A DNA stretch of 64,000 nucleotides from Pasteurella oralis (GTDB lineage Bacteria; Pseudomonadota; Gammaproteobacteria; Enterobacterales; Pasteurellaceae). The translations under genes were made by a program, and so were the position numbers. The notes below the pieces were generated by a model, which was not told the origin of the DNA, did not search any database, and saw only the letters and a list, made by a program, of their open reading frames with translations. Where the stretch lies: NCBI RefSeq assembly GCF_002850605.1, contig NZ_NXGB01000007.1, forward strand, positions 1-64,000. Reading direction: 5' to 3'. The first letter of the stretch is position 1. Each line of letters opens with the position of its first letter. Below are positions 6,391-16,220 of the stretch, piece by piece.

Positions 6391-7905
6391 TTAGATTTTT
6401 CTTGTTTTATTTGTCTTTTCTACACCTTTTGTTCCTTGCTCAACTATGCCAGCGGCAACTTTTCCTCCTGTAATACCAGCCCAGCTAAGCATCCCAAACC
6501 ATAGACCTGGCAAAATCAAGAAAGTCAAAGAGTTTATAACATTAAGTATAATGTCATCTCCAGTATTGAGCACGCCATACATATTCCAATATGAATGTGT
6601 GCTACTACTATAAAGTGCTGTCATCGTCCAAGAATCTAGCCAACGTGCTAATTCCCACCAGAAGGTTAAGAAAAAGGTACCAAATTGGATTACTGTGATG
6701 GTAATAACTGTTTTTATTTGGTAATTTCCAATGATGATAATAAGCGGAGTGACGATTACAATAACTAGGTTGATAAGCGCTTGTAGCATTGGTAGTGATT
6801 GTCGAATTGTATCGAACATTGGGCCTGTTAAAATTGCACCAATACTAGTCGTGATGATGCCAATAGTCGCATTCATTGCTTCAATCGGTGCTGAAAGAAT
6901 ACCCGAATTTGCAATTGGATCTCGCCCATAACCATTGTAAACGGAGCCATCAGAGACTTGTAGGTTAGCAGGTCGTACAAGATTTCTTACAACTAAATCA
7001 TGATAGTCACCTTTATTTTTGAAAATAGCTTGTACTTTTGTCATCGTTTCTGGTTCTACTTGAGCTAGTAGCCGTGCTTTTAGTCCGACATTTGGATTAA
7101 CCCACCAATCTTGACAAGAAGGATAACCGCCAAATCCTGTATTTGGTAAACCAGCATCTCGATTAGAATCATATGCCCATTGGCTACGTGGTAATTGTGA
7201 ACGGTAATTGTCATAAAAGCCTGGCGTATTGACTAAAAGTTTTGAGCCAATCCAATCTAAATCTCTCGCTTGGACCTCATCTATTTCAATCTGTTGTCTT
7301 TTAATTTTACTTCTCGCAGGAACAAAACATTGTGCAACAAAGTCTTCTACTTCTTGTCGTAAAACTGGATTTTTGATTTGTGTATTTTGTATCTCAAATC
7401 GAACTTGACGTAAGTCGGGTTTACATGGCAACGATGCAATTGCCCCATGTGTTAAGCCCTTTCCAACACTATAGGTAAACGCCCACCAAATTGGTAACTG
7501 CGCACTTTTACCATTCAATTCTGTTGATACTGTACCGAGTGCTGTTTTTTCAGGGGCAATGTATGTAGTTCTACCACATGCTAACGCGGCTTTAATATCA
7601 TCATCGTGTTTAGGAAATGTCAATGTCTGATAAGACACAGTGAAAACAGGTAAACAACAGAAGACTAATACTAATAGTGAAACATAAATCTTATTTTCTA
7701 ACCAATTAACATAAAGTCGTCCTTTATTTCCTTCATCATCTCCTTGTTCTCGTACTTTTAAGAAAGTTGATATCATATGCGCGATAAACGGAATAGCAAA
7801 TATGCCCGTTTGCGTTAATAGTTCCCAAATATTATTGCTAATGATCCAACTAAGTAATGTCAAAAAATAGTCATAATAACTATCAACAGTTAATGATATA
7901 TTCAT
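6391..7905 (-). CDS. TraG N-terminal-like mating-pair protein
   Basis: A 504-aa multi-pass inner-membrane protein. It has TM segments at ~20-45 and ~75-95, a large periplasmic domain with CFVPARSKI and PSCQDWWVNPN motifs, and a cluster of TM helices at ~345-480 (LINLVIVIVTPLIIIIGNYQ among them). This matches the TraG-N family of conjugative elements, which acts in pilus assembly and mating-pair stabilisation. It ends the long minus-strand transfer operon and converges with the 74-aa gene 40 bp away. No strong terminator was seen in that gap. Confidence 0.85.
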   Translation of the reverse strand: MNISLTVDSYYDYFLTLLSWIISNNIWELLTQTGIFAIPFIAHMISTFLKVREQGDDEGNKGRLYVNWLENKIYVSLLVLVFCCLPVFTVSYQTLTFPKHDDDIKAALACGRTTYIAPEKTALGTVSTELNGKSAQLPIWWAFTYSVGKGLTHGAIASLPCKPDLRQVRFEIQNTQIKNPVLRQEVEDFVAQCFVPARSKIKRQQIEIDEVQARDLDWIGSKLLVNTPGFYDNYRSQLPRSQWAYDSNRDAGLPNTGFGGYPSCQDWWVNPNVGLKARLLAQVEPETMTKVQAIFKNKGDYHDLVVRNLVRPANLQVSDGSVYNGYGRDPIANSGILSAPIEAMNATIGIITTSIGAILTGPMFDTIRQSLPMLQALINLVIVIVTPLIIIIGNYQIKTVITITVIQFGTFFLTFWWELARWLDSWTMTALYSSSTHSYWNMYGVLNTGDDIILNVINSLTFLILPGLWFGMLSWAGITGGKVAAGIVEQGTKGVEKTNKTRKI

Positions 7906-7914
7906 ACATAGACC

Positions 7915-8217
7915 TTATGAAAAATTGATTACTTCGATGATAAAGATAAAAACAATATAAATTGCGATAAGTCGCCTAAATGAATTATTTTCGACAGCTT
8001 TTAAGTGTGTTTTACGGAGTAAATAAAAGCCAATCATCATTGTGATATAAATACATAGTCGAAATAGTAGCCATAAATGCCATGTTTGTTGAAAAAACTG
8101 TGTGATAGTGTCACTTTTGATATCATATGAAATAGCAAGATGTATCGTAGCAAGCGTTAAAAGTGTTCCTATAAAAATAAATACAATGACATTGCCAATT
8201 ATTGTAAGAATGCGCAT
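7915..8217 (-). CDS. ICE small membrane protein (100 aa)
   Basis: Three hydrophobic segments are visible (IGNVIVFIFIGTLLTLATIH, WLLFRLCIYITMMIGFYLL, LIAIYIVFIFIIEVINF). The gene lies one base after the upstream gene and 10 bases before the TraG-N-like gene, so it is part of the transfer operon. The family is probably one of the small tfc membrane proteins, but I cannot assign it. Confidence 0.7.
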   Translation of the reverse strand: MRILTIIGNVIVFIFIGTLLTLATIHLAISYDIKSDTITQFFQQTWHLWLLFRLCIYITMMIGFYLLRKTHLKAVENNSFRRLIAIYIVFIFIIEVINFS

Positions 8218-8218
8218 G

Positions 8219-8578
8219 TTATACCTCTAATAACCCATGTTTTAATACGCTAATTAACCAGTAGCAATCTGTTGCATCAACAACATAAACATATTCTCGC
8301 CTTAAATGTATTTTTTCTGGAAACTCTGTATAACCTGCAATGACAAATGTTAATGTACATGTACCTCTTTCACCTGTTAAATTTAGGTTTACATAACTGA
8401 CATTAGCGATACGATAAGGATAGTATTGAAATGTTGTTAAGCGACCTGTCTTTTCTTTGCATTGTGTGAGTAATTTTGCAATTTTTTCTTGAAAAAAGTC
8501 ACTTAAACGAGCCTGAATTTGCTTCATATCTTGTTGATATGGCGGCACTTTGAATATCGTTTGTGATCTAACTGACAT
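8219..8578 (-). CDS. ICE conjugation-region protein of unknown function (119 aa)
   Basis: From MSVRSQTIFKVPPYQQDMKQ the protein is soluble, with no signal peptide, and ends in CYWLISVLKHGLLEV. The start at 8578 has GAGAGGT upstream and overlaps the VirB4-type gene by 11 bases, implying translational coupling. A longer in-frame start at 8644 would lie deep in that gene and is not used here. The gene is positioned directly after the ATPase in the MPF_G order. A cytoplasmic accessory role is inferred. Confidence 0.7.
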   Translation of the reverse strand: MSVRSQTIFKVPPYQQDMKQIQARLSDFFQEKIAKLLTQCKEKTGRLTTFQYYPYRIANVSYVNLNLTGERGTCTLTFVIAGYTEFPEKIHLRREYVYVVDATDCYWLISVLKHGLLEV

Positions 8579-11387
8579 AAATACCTCTCGCTTTATCAAT
8601 GTTTTCTGCCACTTTAATCGCAGCATCAAGTTCAGATATTCCAAACTCTTGCATTAACTGTGATCTTTCCGCCTTTTCCTCGGGTTCTGTCATTGCAAGC
8701 GCTAAATATAGGCTTGGCGGAACGACTCGAAATAATGCTTCCATTTTAGAAGCAAGAACCACACCTTCTGTATATTTCCTGTTTTCCTTTTTAGTTGATA
8801 AAACCAGCATACTTTGCTCTGGCGTTAATTGTCTAAATCGGCTCACTTGTTCGACTTCATCTTTTTCAAGATAGAGTAGTTCCCACCATTCAAGCATTGA
8901 CAACAATTTTTTCGCATCATTGGGAAAATCAGCCATATTTTGTGTTGCAAGCCACAACCAAATACCTAACTTACGCCACATTTTTCCACCTTTAGCAAGA
9001 AAGCGAGCAAGCATTTGATTTACAGTAATAATGTGTGCTTCATCGGTAATATTGACTATCGGTCTGCCAGAATACTGGTATTTTTCACCAAGTGAATTGA
9101 TATGATTAATTAATGAGATATATGCAATAGATAATTGCGCTTCATAACCTTCACGTGCTAATGTTGCTAAATCGACAAGAGTAATATCGGCATCAGGCCA
9201 GATTTCACCTTCTTGATTGAAAAGCTCTGCATCAAAGCTTCCAGGTTGGCAGAATAATCCAATTGAATCGCCCATATCATAAGCTCGTTCTCGGCGAAGA
9301 CAGGGGAGAGATTCATCTTTGCTTATTTCATAAAATGCATCACGTATATCTTGAGTGAGTGTTGTACGATTTTCTGTAAATGTTCGATGTGCAGCAAGTA
9401 AGATTGCTTTACGTATCATAGCTTCATCTGCACGAGTCATTTTTTCATCTTCTTTCTCTTTTCCACCTGTGATCATTAGGCGTGCAATAGTTTCCATTTC
9501 ACCCAAAATATCACGTTGGTCATCTCCTTCTTCATCTTCATCATCTCTATTTATAGTGTTAGTATTTACTAAAATATTTTCTTCACTGGCGACTTCTTCA
9601 CTGAGTTTTTGCTCAGTTTTAGCAAGTTCTGGGTCAGTGATCAATTTGTGGCAATCCGCAAAAAGCGGTAATGAGATACCTCCTCCTGGCTTTAATGTAA
9701 TACGATTTACACTGACACCATAACGCTGTGCGTATTCAGCCATTAAACCAAAAGAATTGCCAGCCTCAATAATGAACAAACGAGGGCGATATACGGCGAC
9801 CAATTGCGCAATTTTTCCATTTAATGTTGCTGACTTTCCAGCCCCAGTTGGACCCAAAATTAAACAATGTCCACTTTTAGCCCGATCATCTTTGTTTAAT
9901 GGGTCAAAATCTAAAGGTGCTCCACCTCTGTTAAAATAAGTAATGCCTGGATGCCTTGTACCAATTGAACGCCCGAATACAGGGAGTAAATTTGCGATAT
10001 GCTGTACAAAATTAAACTTTGTATATAATCGATATTTATCATCCATAGGGTCAAAACATAGTGGCAACCATCTTAAATAAGTGCTAAGAGGAGCAATTTC
10101 ATTACCTTCTCTAACCGAGATTAACCCTGTGGATTGAAGCGTTGTTCTTAATTTTCGACTACGTCGTTGAAGTTCATCTTTGTTTTGTGCTTTTAAATAA
10201 AATGCAAGAGAAGAGGGATATAATTTATGTTTATCTTTTAAAAATTCTTGTACTTTTTCACAATCTTTTTTGGCATAGACTGATTCTGTATTATCACCGA
10301 GTGCTTTATCACTGATGCTTTGAATGTGATTTTCGAGTAAATCTTGTGGGTAAACAACGACGGTCATTACCATTACACTACCTTCTGGCAGTAAATCAAA
10401 TAGCGCATTAATATAATCACCGCGTTTGACTTCACCTGTTAAATGCCCTACTTGCGGGGCACGTCTTAATGAATCAATAACAATAATTTCATGAGGATGT
10501 TCATCAAAAAACCAATAGCCCTCTTCAGAACGTGGTGAGTTAACGAACAATGTTTCTGAGAAATCATTGAGTAAATAGAGATCATTTTTGTTTGTTGTTG
10601 TTTTTTGGGTATAACAACAAGTTTGATAGAAATCTTCAGGATCATCGTAGAGTGTTGGAGCGGGATTAAACCAGCGTAATAACCATTCATGTACTTGTTT
10701 ACCCGTTTGTCTTGTTGATTTTACACCTGCGCCCAATAGTGAATTAGTCACACTCTCGCAAGTAGCATTTAGTTCATCAATAGCTTGTTCAAATGTAGTA
10801 TTTTTACTTACATAGCGATATATCACCATTCTAGTTCTTCGTTGTTGTCCTCTCCATATCGTCCCAGTGACTTCTTTATCTTCAAAAAGGCCTTGTTGCT
10901 TTGAAACGTCTTTTAAATGTTTGGACATGATTTTGAGCCATTGTTCTGTAAATTCAGTACCTTGGGCTTGTGGTCGAATATAATCACGAACTAAATCGGT
11001 ATAGTCTTGAATAGAGTCATCTTGACAATAAAATTGAACAACCCATGGATGAGAGTCTAATTCAGCAAAACTGTCTTGAAGGGCATTACATACTTGAGTG
11101 CGTACATTTTCTAAGTATTGGGATGATCGTCCTTCAGTTCCAATTACAGTGAGCTCAAAAATAGCACCAACTGAGCGACCATCTTGCAATAAAATGGCTT
11201 GTATATCGTCTAAAAATTCTACCCATGGAAGTTTATCTACAAAAGAATCTTTTGGTAGATATTGTGTGAGGTGCTCTTTTTCTGTATATGTTCCTGTTCG
11301 TTTCAGAAAAGTCGGTTCATCAGATGCACTATGTTTCGTGATTGCTTCTGGTTTATTTTTTTTCATAAAAGGAAAAAAATTTCTCAT
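8568..11387 (-). CDS. traC: VirB4/TraC-type conjugative transfer ATPase (TIGR03744 type)
   Basis: A 939-aa ATPase that powers pilus assembly at the inner-membrane face of the T4SS. Walker A is LGPTGAGKSAT at ~residue 515. A Walker B-like hhhhDE is seen in IVNITDEAHII, and the RAD-like IWLWLATQNMADF follows. An acidic low-complexity insert (NRDDEDEEGDD) lies at ~620. The length fits VirB4 homologues of ICEHin1056-type elements. The ATG at 11387 has GGAGATAAC before it. It is the most conserved marker of the transfer block. Confidence 0.95.
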   Translation of the reverse strand: MRNFFPFMKKNKPEAITKHSASDEPTFLKRTGTYTEKEHLTQYLPKDSFVDKLPWVEFLDDIQAILLQDGRSVGAIFELTVIGTEGRSSQYLENVRTQVCNALQDSFAELDSHPWVVQFYCQDDSIQDYTDLVRDYIRPQAQGTEFTEQWLKIMSKHLKDVSKQQGLFEDKEVTGTIWRGQQRRTRMVIYRYVSKNTTFEQAIDELNATCESVTNSLLGAGVKSTRQTGKQVHEWLLRWFNPAPTLYDDPEDFYQTCCYTQKTTTNKNDLYLLNDFSETLFVNSPRSEEGYWFFDEHPHEIIVIDSLRRAPQVGHLTGEVKRGDYINALFDLLPEGSVMVMTVVVYPQDLLENHIQSISDKALGDNTESVYAKKDCEKVQEFLKDKHKLYPSSLAFYLKAQNKDELQRRSRKLRTTLQSTGLISVREGNEIAPLSTYLRWLPLCFDPMDDKYRLYTKFNFVQHIANLLPVFGRSIGTRHPGITYFNRGGAPLDFDPLNKDDRAKSGHCLILGPTGAGKSATLNGKIAQLVAVYRPRLFIIEAGNSFGLMAEYAQRYGVSVNRITLKPGGGISLPLFADCHKLITDPELAKTEQKLSEEVASEENILVNTNTINRDDEDEEGDDQRDILGEMETIARLMITGGKEKEDEKMTRADEAMIRKAILLAAHRTFTENRTTLTQDIRDAFYEISKDESLPCLRRERAYDMGDSIGLFCQPGSFDAELFNQEGEIWPDADITLVDLATLAREGYEAQLSIAYISLINHINSLGEKYQYSGRPIVNITDEAHIITVNQMLARFLAKGGKMWRKLGIWLWLATQNMADFPNDAKKLLSMLEWWELLYLEKDEVEQVSRFRQLTPEQSMLVLSTKKENRKYTEGVVLASKMEALFRVVPPSLYLALAMTEPEEKAERSQLMQEFGISELDAAIKVAENIDKARGIYVS

Positions 11388-11405
11388 GTTATCTCCAAAT
11401 ATTAC

Positions 11406-11810
11406 TTAATAACGACGTGTGCGTTCACCAGGCTGTGCATATTGAGTTCTGCCGTAAAAAGGAAAGACAGTGGTGTAACCAGGAATTGGTACAGGTTCGA
11501 TATTATTTGTCAGGTGTGGAAAAACATACATAACAAGATCGGGGTTAGGTAGTCGCGGAAAGAGATTTTTTACTTCATTTTGACTATCTCTTGTATAACT
11601 GGCATTATCGAATTGAAGTGTTCTATTTTCTGAAATAGGACGTTCAAGCTGTATGGTATTTTGTCTTTCAATGATGTGATTAGTCATTCCTCCACCTTGT
11701 TTCCAAATATCTGCCATCGTTTTATCACTGGTCGGTAATAATTTTTCTTGAGATGTTGCACAACCTGTTAAGATGAATATAAATGTAAAAACAAAATAAA
11801 ATGATTTCAT
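11406..11810 (-). CDS. Conjugative transfer lipoprotein, TIGR03751 type
   Basis: A 134-aa lipoprotein with lipobox LTGC at residues ~14-17. Family motifs LPNPDLVMYVFPHL, PIPGYTTVFPFYGRTQYAQP and the terminal GERTRRY are clear. It is an outer-membrane or periplasm-anchored VirB7-like component. It sits between the TIGR03752 and VirB4 genes as in other MPF_G systems. Confidence 0.9.
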   Translation of the reverse strand: MKSFYFVFTFIFILTGCATSQEKLLPTSDKTMADIWKQGGGMTNHIIERQNTIQLERPISENRTLQFDNASYTRDSQNEVKNLFPRLPNPDLVMYVFPHLTNNIEPVPIPGYTTVFPFYGRTQYAQPGERTRRY

Positions 11811-11826
11811 GCTAATATCCTCGTGA

Positions 11827-13224
11827 TTAATCCATTTTGTTCGATGTATTTTTATTATGATATTTCACTTTACGGCCATTAAAGTCGTAATCGATGTCAA
11901 GAGATGTTGTAATATGTACAGCAACAGCTTGCCCTGGCGGGGCATAGATTGCATCAAACATTTGTCCGTAGCGTTGTCTTAGCCATTCTGTCGTTTCATT
12001 AAGACCGCCACCTAATGCTTGACCTAAGATATATTTTCCTTGATTGCCTGTTACTGCACCGACAATAGTATTACCTTCAACAACAGTGGTTGTTTGACCT
12101 TGGGCGAGCCCTTGAGCGGCAGCACTTGCACCAGATAATAGAAATTGTGAAGTTAAATATTGTGGTGCGTTTGTTTTGCGATCTCCTGGAATACAGGGAA
12201 CGCCTTGCGGGTTTGATAGCCAGCCAATACTTTTAGCATTATTATTTTGGCCAGGTAAACTTAGCACTCGTCCATCATTGAAAATAAATGTGATACTTGA
12301 TACTTCTCCTTTCACACATGAAAGAGTCCAATCACCTTGGGCAGTGCCTGAAACGATTGCACCTTGTACATCAGGTAGTTCAATACCATTTGCCATCAAA
12401 TTATCTTGTCCGATCATAATTTTAAATGGAAATGGATCTGTTACTGTCCCTTGTATTGGTACTCGACCAATGAGAGCCGTCATGGCAACAGAGCCCATGA
12501 GTGTTGAATTCTGAGGGATAGTGTAATAAGGCTTAAGCTTAGGTTTATCTTCAGAATAACTATTAGGATTTTTATGTAATTCTGTACTTGCTTTACCTAA
12601 AGGCGAATCATCTAATGCTTTAAATAAGTTTGGAAATGTAGGCAATGCATTTTGATCATTAGGATTGACAGGACGTCCATTCTGATCAGTGTATTGCATA
12701 TCAGAAGGCATCACCCAATTTATTTCTTGTGTTTTTGATGGTATTTCAGAGCCACCGATAGGTATTTCAGTAGTTTGTGATTGAGGGGAAAATTTTGCTA
12801 AGCGTTCTTCAAAAAATTGTTCTATTGAATTCAAGCGTTTATCAAAATCATTTTCAAGTTCAATTTGTTTTTGTAATACAGCGTCCTCAATCCGTTTATC
12901 GACTTCTGTTGCATTATGTTTTAATGTTTCATTTTCACGTTTGAATAATTCATTTTCTTTACGTACAGCTTGTACTTCAGAGCGAGTTTGTTTAATTGCA
13001 CCAAGTAATGTTTTTAGTGTATCGTGAGGTGTATCTCCAGCAGTTAAATTTAATTCTTTTTGCTCTTCTTCAGTTAAATCATAAACAACCTCAGTAGAGG
13101 TGGTTTCTGATGATGGTTCTTGAACCTTAACACTTTTGAATGCATAGATACCAATAAATACAAGTCCACCGATAACAAAGGGAACACCAAATTTTAATAA
13201 GCTATTTGATTTTGTGACTGCCAT
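11827..13224 (-). CDS. TraB/VirB10-like protein, TIGR03752 type
   Basis: A 465-aa protein. It has a short cytoplasmic tail, one TM helix (FGVPFVIGGLVFIGIYAFKS), a coiled-coil at ~75-145, a proline-rich linker and a VirB10/TraB-type C-terminal domain (PFPFKIMIGQDNLMANGIEL, GTAQGDWTLSCVKGEV, GQALGGGLNETTEWLRQRYG). This scaffold spans the envelope and links the inner-membrane ATPases to the outer-membrane pore. Its start abuts the TIGR03749 stop. Confidence 0.9.
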   Translation of the reverse strand: MAVTKSNSLLKFGVPFVIGGLVFIGIYAFKSVKVQEPSSETTSTEVVYDLTEEEQKELNLTAGDTPHDTLKTLLGAIKQTRSEVQAVRKENELFKRENETLKHNATEVDKRIEDAVLQKQIELENDFDKRLNSIEQFFEERLAKFSPQSQTTEIPIGGSEIPSKTQEINWVMPSDMQYTDQNGRPVNPNDQNALPTFPNLFKALDDSPLGKASTELHKNPNSYSEDKPKLKPYYTIPQNSTLMGSVAMTALIGRVPIQGTVTDPFPFKIMIGQDNLMANGIELPDVQGAIVSGTAQGDWTLSCVKGEVSSITFIFNDGRVLSLPGQNNNAKSIGWLSNPQGVPCIPGDRKTNAPQYLTSQFLLSGASAAAQGLAQGQTTTVVEGNTIVGAVTGNQGKYILGQALGGGLNETTEWLRQRYGQMFDAIYAPPGQAVAVHITTSLDIDYDFNGRKVKYHNKNTSNKMD

Positions 13225-14105
13225 TATTTTTCTCCTTCATTTCTTCTCGAAATTGTTTTTTTTATTACAGCTGCTTTTTGGGGTACAGCAGGAATAATGG
13301 CTTTACTGATATCGCCTTCAGTTACGATATAAACAGCAGTAGTATCTTTGAGTGTTCCTGTAGGACCAAGCCAAGAATGTTGAAATGTTGCAGAATAGAA
13401 TTTCCCCTGAAGATAGCGGGGATCAAGCGTTATTTTATAGTTGTCTTTATTTTGAATTTTTATCGCTGTCACGATGTATTCACCCAGTCCCCAGCTTTCT
13501 AGAGGTGTCGCTTTTACTGGTAGATTAGGCAATAATGTTGGTAGATTTTTAGGTAATTTCATTGCAACACGATGTACACCATTTAACGGTTCGATAGTAC
13601 GTAATGGCGCATACAACGATTGTGCTGCATAACGAGTAAGTGCAGCTGGTGCAGGTAGCCTATTTTCTATATTTGATTTGCTTATTTCTTCGCTATCAGA
13701 AACTAAAACTTGAGAGGGCGCATCAATATTATTTTTAATACTTTCATCAAATGTAATGCGAATATTATCAAGTTTTTCCTTATTTTGATTACTTCGTAAG
13801 TCTAATAAGATCAGTTGACCTGTTTCATCTCGAAGTTGAACGCGATTAAAGTCAAATGTTTCAAGTGCTTTTAAATAAACTGCACCACCAGTACTTTGTA
13901 CTTGTAGTTTTTTATTTAAATGTGATGGGATGCCGACTGCAACATTTTTATCTACAAAGATAATGCGTTCTTCATTTACATTTAAATCAATCTTTAATGG
14001 TGTTCTATTCCATTGCATTAATATTTCACTGTATGTAAAAGATGAGAAAGTAGAGAAAAAAAGTGCAGTACACAAAAGTGGTTTACGTAATAATGTTTTC
14101 TTCAT
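13224..14105 (-). CDS. TraK/VirB9-like protein, TIGR03749 type
   Basis: A 293-aa secreted protein. The start MKKTLLRKPLLCTALFFSTF gives a proper signal peptide and has AGCAGG upstream; an in-frame start 26 codons earlier would spoil it. The domain begins MQWNRTPLKIDLNVNEERII and ends TAVYIVTEGDISKAIIPAVP. It acts as the secretin-like ring component of the T4SS core. It shares a base with the TIGR03752 gene. Confidence 0.9.
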   Translation of the reverse strand: MKKTLLRKPLLCTALFFSTFSSFTYSEILMQWNRTPLKIDLNVNEERIIFVDKNVAVGIPSHLNKKLQVQSTGGAVYLKALETFDFNRVQLRDETGQLILLDLRSNQNKEKLDNIRITFDESIKNNIDAPSQVLVSDSEEISKSNIENRLPAPAALTRYAAQSLYAPLRTIEPLNGVHRVAMKLPKNLPTLLPNLPVKATPLESWGLGEYIVTAIKIQNKDNYKITLDPRYLQGKFYSATFQHSWLGPTGTLKDTTAVYIVTEGDISKAIIPAVPQKAAVIKKTISRRNEGEK

Positions 14106-14124
14106 AATAAACCTGCTTATTAAT

Positions 14125-14754
14125 TTATTGATTCTTTTGTAATTCAATACGCTGTGGAATACTGCTATAACAATTGAGAGCAAGACCCCATGGATTGGTT
14201 TCAGGGTTCACATCGTAGCGAACGACATTAATTGGGTAACGCACGAGTACGCGTTTTACGGGATCATCTTTATAATATTCATCTGTACTTAAATCTAAAA
14301 TGACATCCCAATTATCTTGACTGTGTACTTTTACACGTGATTCGCTAAAGCCTCGTCCTGGTATTTCATAAACGCCTCTTACTCGACCTTGAAGCTCACC
14401 TAACAAATCTCGCTGTTCATAATCTTTTAAAAAAAACTCATAACAAGCAGGAGTTAAATAATTACGTAACGCTTCAATATTACGTTTATAATCAGTGTAC
14501 CCATCTGTTGGCCAGCGATTGAGCTGTTGAAAAATATAAAATGAGAATGAATAAACAGACGATGTTGGGATTTCCCACCAGGCACGAGTAGAGCCTGAAC
14601 GCAAATCAGGAGGATTATGAATAGTCAGATTATCGGGTGCTTTATGCCATCCATAACCTAGAAATAAGCAAAGTGCTGTTAAAATAAAAATAACAATGCG
14701 TAAACTTTGAATATGAAAGCGTTCGCTCGTTAACGCGTGTTTATACTTACTCAT
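14125..14754 (-). CDS. TraE/VirB8-like protein, TIGR03746 (PFL_4703) type
   Basis: A 209-aa protein with one N-terminal TM helix (LRIVIFILTALCLFLGYGWH) and a periplasmic domain carrying STRAWWEIPTSSVYSFSFYI and NRWPTDGYTDYKRNI. The family is a VirB8-like assembly factor of ICE T4SSs. It overlaps the TIGR03750 gene by one base. Confidence 0.9.
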   Translation of the reverse strand: MSKYKHALTSERFHIQSLRIVIFILTALCLFLGYGWHKAPDNLTIHNPPDLRSGSTRAWWEIPTSSVYSFSFYIFQQLNRWPTDGYTDYKRNIEALRNYLTPACYEFFLKDYEQRDLLGELQGRVRGVYEIPGRGFSESRVKVHSQDNWDVILDLSTDEYYKDDPVKRVLVRYPINVVRYDVNPETNPWGLALNCYSSIPQRIELQKNQ

Positions 14755-15128
14755 TATTTAAAAACCTTTCGATTATTTGTTCGTTTTATTGACCAATATT
14801 GTTGTTGAGTAATAAATCTGGTGGGATTTTTTTTATACTCAATATAACGTTCTAGCCATGTATCTGGTTTTCCACGTTTTAAACGAGAAATTGTAATTCC
14901 TCCAAAACGCACACTTAAAATACTCATGCCAACCATTGCAGCGAAAATGCTATACCAGCCTAAATTAAATAAGAGCATTACAATCAGTCCTACAACACTG
15001 CCAATTAATGCACCAACAATCATAACTATCATCAATTCATAGAAAGTCATGCCTCGATAGACTGTTGGGAAGCGATTTAACCGCTCAGGTAAAAATGTAA
15101 TCGTTGCTGATGAATGCTCTTTTTGCAT
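14754..15128 (-). CDS. TraL-like protein, TIGR03750 type
   Basis: A 124-aa protein with the family start ITFLPERLNRFPTVYRGMTF, two TM segments (LMIVMIVGALIGSVVGLIVM and the one after it) and a basic tail with RLKRGKPDTWLERYIEYKK. TraL-type proteins are pilus assembly components at the inner membrane. Confidence 0.9.
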   Translation of the reverse strand: MQKEHSSATITFLPERLNRFPTVYRGMTFYELMIVMIVGALIGSVVGLIVMLLFNLGWYSIFAAMVGMSILSVRFGGITISRLKRGKPDTWLERYIEYKKNPTRFITQQQYWSIKRTNNRKVFK

Positions 15129-15140
15129 AATAAATATGCC

Positions 15141-15503
15141 TTATAAAATTTTAGCGGCTTCAGTTAATAGCCAAATAATGACAACAAGCATGATTGCACC
15201 GACGAGTGCAGCCATTCCCAACTCTCCCCATTTTTTCTTACCTGCCTGTACTTCGCCATAGCCTTCAATTAATGCTGAAGCAACTTTCATAAATCCATAG
15301 ACGGAGAGAAGTAATCCTCCTAGAATCGCAGCATCATAAGCGTGATTTTTAATCGTTTCCATGATACCTTTTCCCTTTCCTCGGGTAGGTTCCTCTAAAG
15401 TAGGTAATGCTGCTAGTGCTTCATTAACCTGAATCGAGGCAAATAACATAAGTGCAGCGCAATTTTTCCCAAGTGATTTCATTTTTTTTACGATATTATT
15501 CAT
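15141..15503 (-). CDS. Pilin-like membrane protein, TIGR03745 type
   Basis: A 120-aa protein with a signal peptide, then LPTLEEPTRGKGKGIMETIK and two hydrophobic segments (AAILGGLLLSVYGFMKVASA, GMAALVGAIMLVVIIWLLTE). This VirB2/TraA-like layout suits the pilin subunit, though the family name only says ICE membrane protein. The RBS is present before the ATG at 15503. Confidence 0.85.
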   Translation of the reverse strand: MNNIVKKMKSLGKNCAALMLFASIQVNEALAALPTLEEPTRGKGKGIMETIKNHAYDAAILGGLLLSVYGFMKVASALIEGYGEVQAGKKKWGELGMAALVGAIMLVVIIWLLTEAAKIL

Positions 15504-15541
15504 AGGTGGATCCTTTTAGTTTATTTAGTTTCAATAGATAC

Positions 15542-15772
15542 TTAATTGAGCAGAAAATAACTGATGATTACAATTAGTAACGCCATTCTTATTAAAATAA
15601 AAAAGAATTTTTTCATCTCCCCACTTTGCTGTAGTTCTCCATATGCGTGGATAACAACGTAAGCAAAAACAACGAAAAAGAATGCTAAACAGAGGCTAAT
15701 AAATAGTGTACTGACTTCACTTGCAGTTGCACTTGCGCCCATTTCAAAAGCTTGAGTGGCTGTCTTGCTCAT
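15542..15772 (-). CDS. ICE membrane protein, TIGR03758 type (76 aa)
   Basis: A small protein starting MSKTATQAFEMGASATASEV with two TM helices (LFISLCLAFFFVVFAYVVIH and FFFILIRMALLIVIISYFLL). It is located between the RAQPRD and pilin-like genes, its usual place. It may be a second pilin-like or pilus-base subunit; that is inference. Confidence 0.85.
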   Translation of the reverse strand: MSKTATQAFEMGASATASEVSTLFISLCLAFFFVVFAYVVIHAYGELQQSGEMKKFFFILIRMALLIVIISYFLLN

Positions 15773-16095
15773 TATTTATTTACTCTTTGTTTATTATATT
15801 CACCAGTTAATGTACTAAGTTGACGAGGATCTCGCGGTTGGGCTCTATCAGAGTTGATGTAGAAATAAATACCACTTGAAATAGTTTCTATTTCTTTATG
15901 AGCTTTGTCATAGTCAAAGTAAATACGATTTTTAATACCAGAAGAACGGGCATTATTTTCAGCACGAACAAGCGCTTGTTGTGCAGATTTTAATTGGCGA
16001 ATAGCTTGTTCTAATTCTGCTTGTTCTCCAGCATAGGCAAGTGTAGATATACCTAGTGAGAACATGATTAAAAGAGTGGGAAAGGCGTTTTTCAT
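15772..16095 (-). CDS. RAQPRD-family ICE protein (TIGR01690)
   Basis: A 107-aa secreted protein that carries the naming motif RAQPRDPRQLSTLTGEYNKQ near its C-terminus. The signal peptide MKNAFPTLLIMFSLGISTLA ends near AYA. CGGAGAA before 16095 supports this start; an in-frame start 13 codons upstream is not needed. It is periplasmic and conserved in MPF_G systems, role unknown. Confidence 0.9.
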   Translation of the reverse strand: MKNAFPTLLIMFSLGISTLAYAGEQAELEQAIRQLKSAQQALVRAENNARSSGIKNRIYFDYDKAHKEIETISSGIYFYINSDRAQPRDPRQLSTLTGEYNKQRVNK

Positions 16096-16220
16096 TAAAT
16101 TCTCCGTAATATTTACTGCTGAGAAATAATGCAAAAATTAGTTTTTAAATGTAATGGGAAATTGTGTTAAGAAATGAAACAATTTTTAAATAGCGAACTG
16201 ATGTAGTTCGCTGTTTAAAT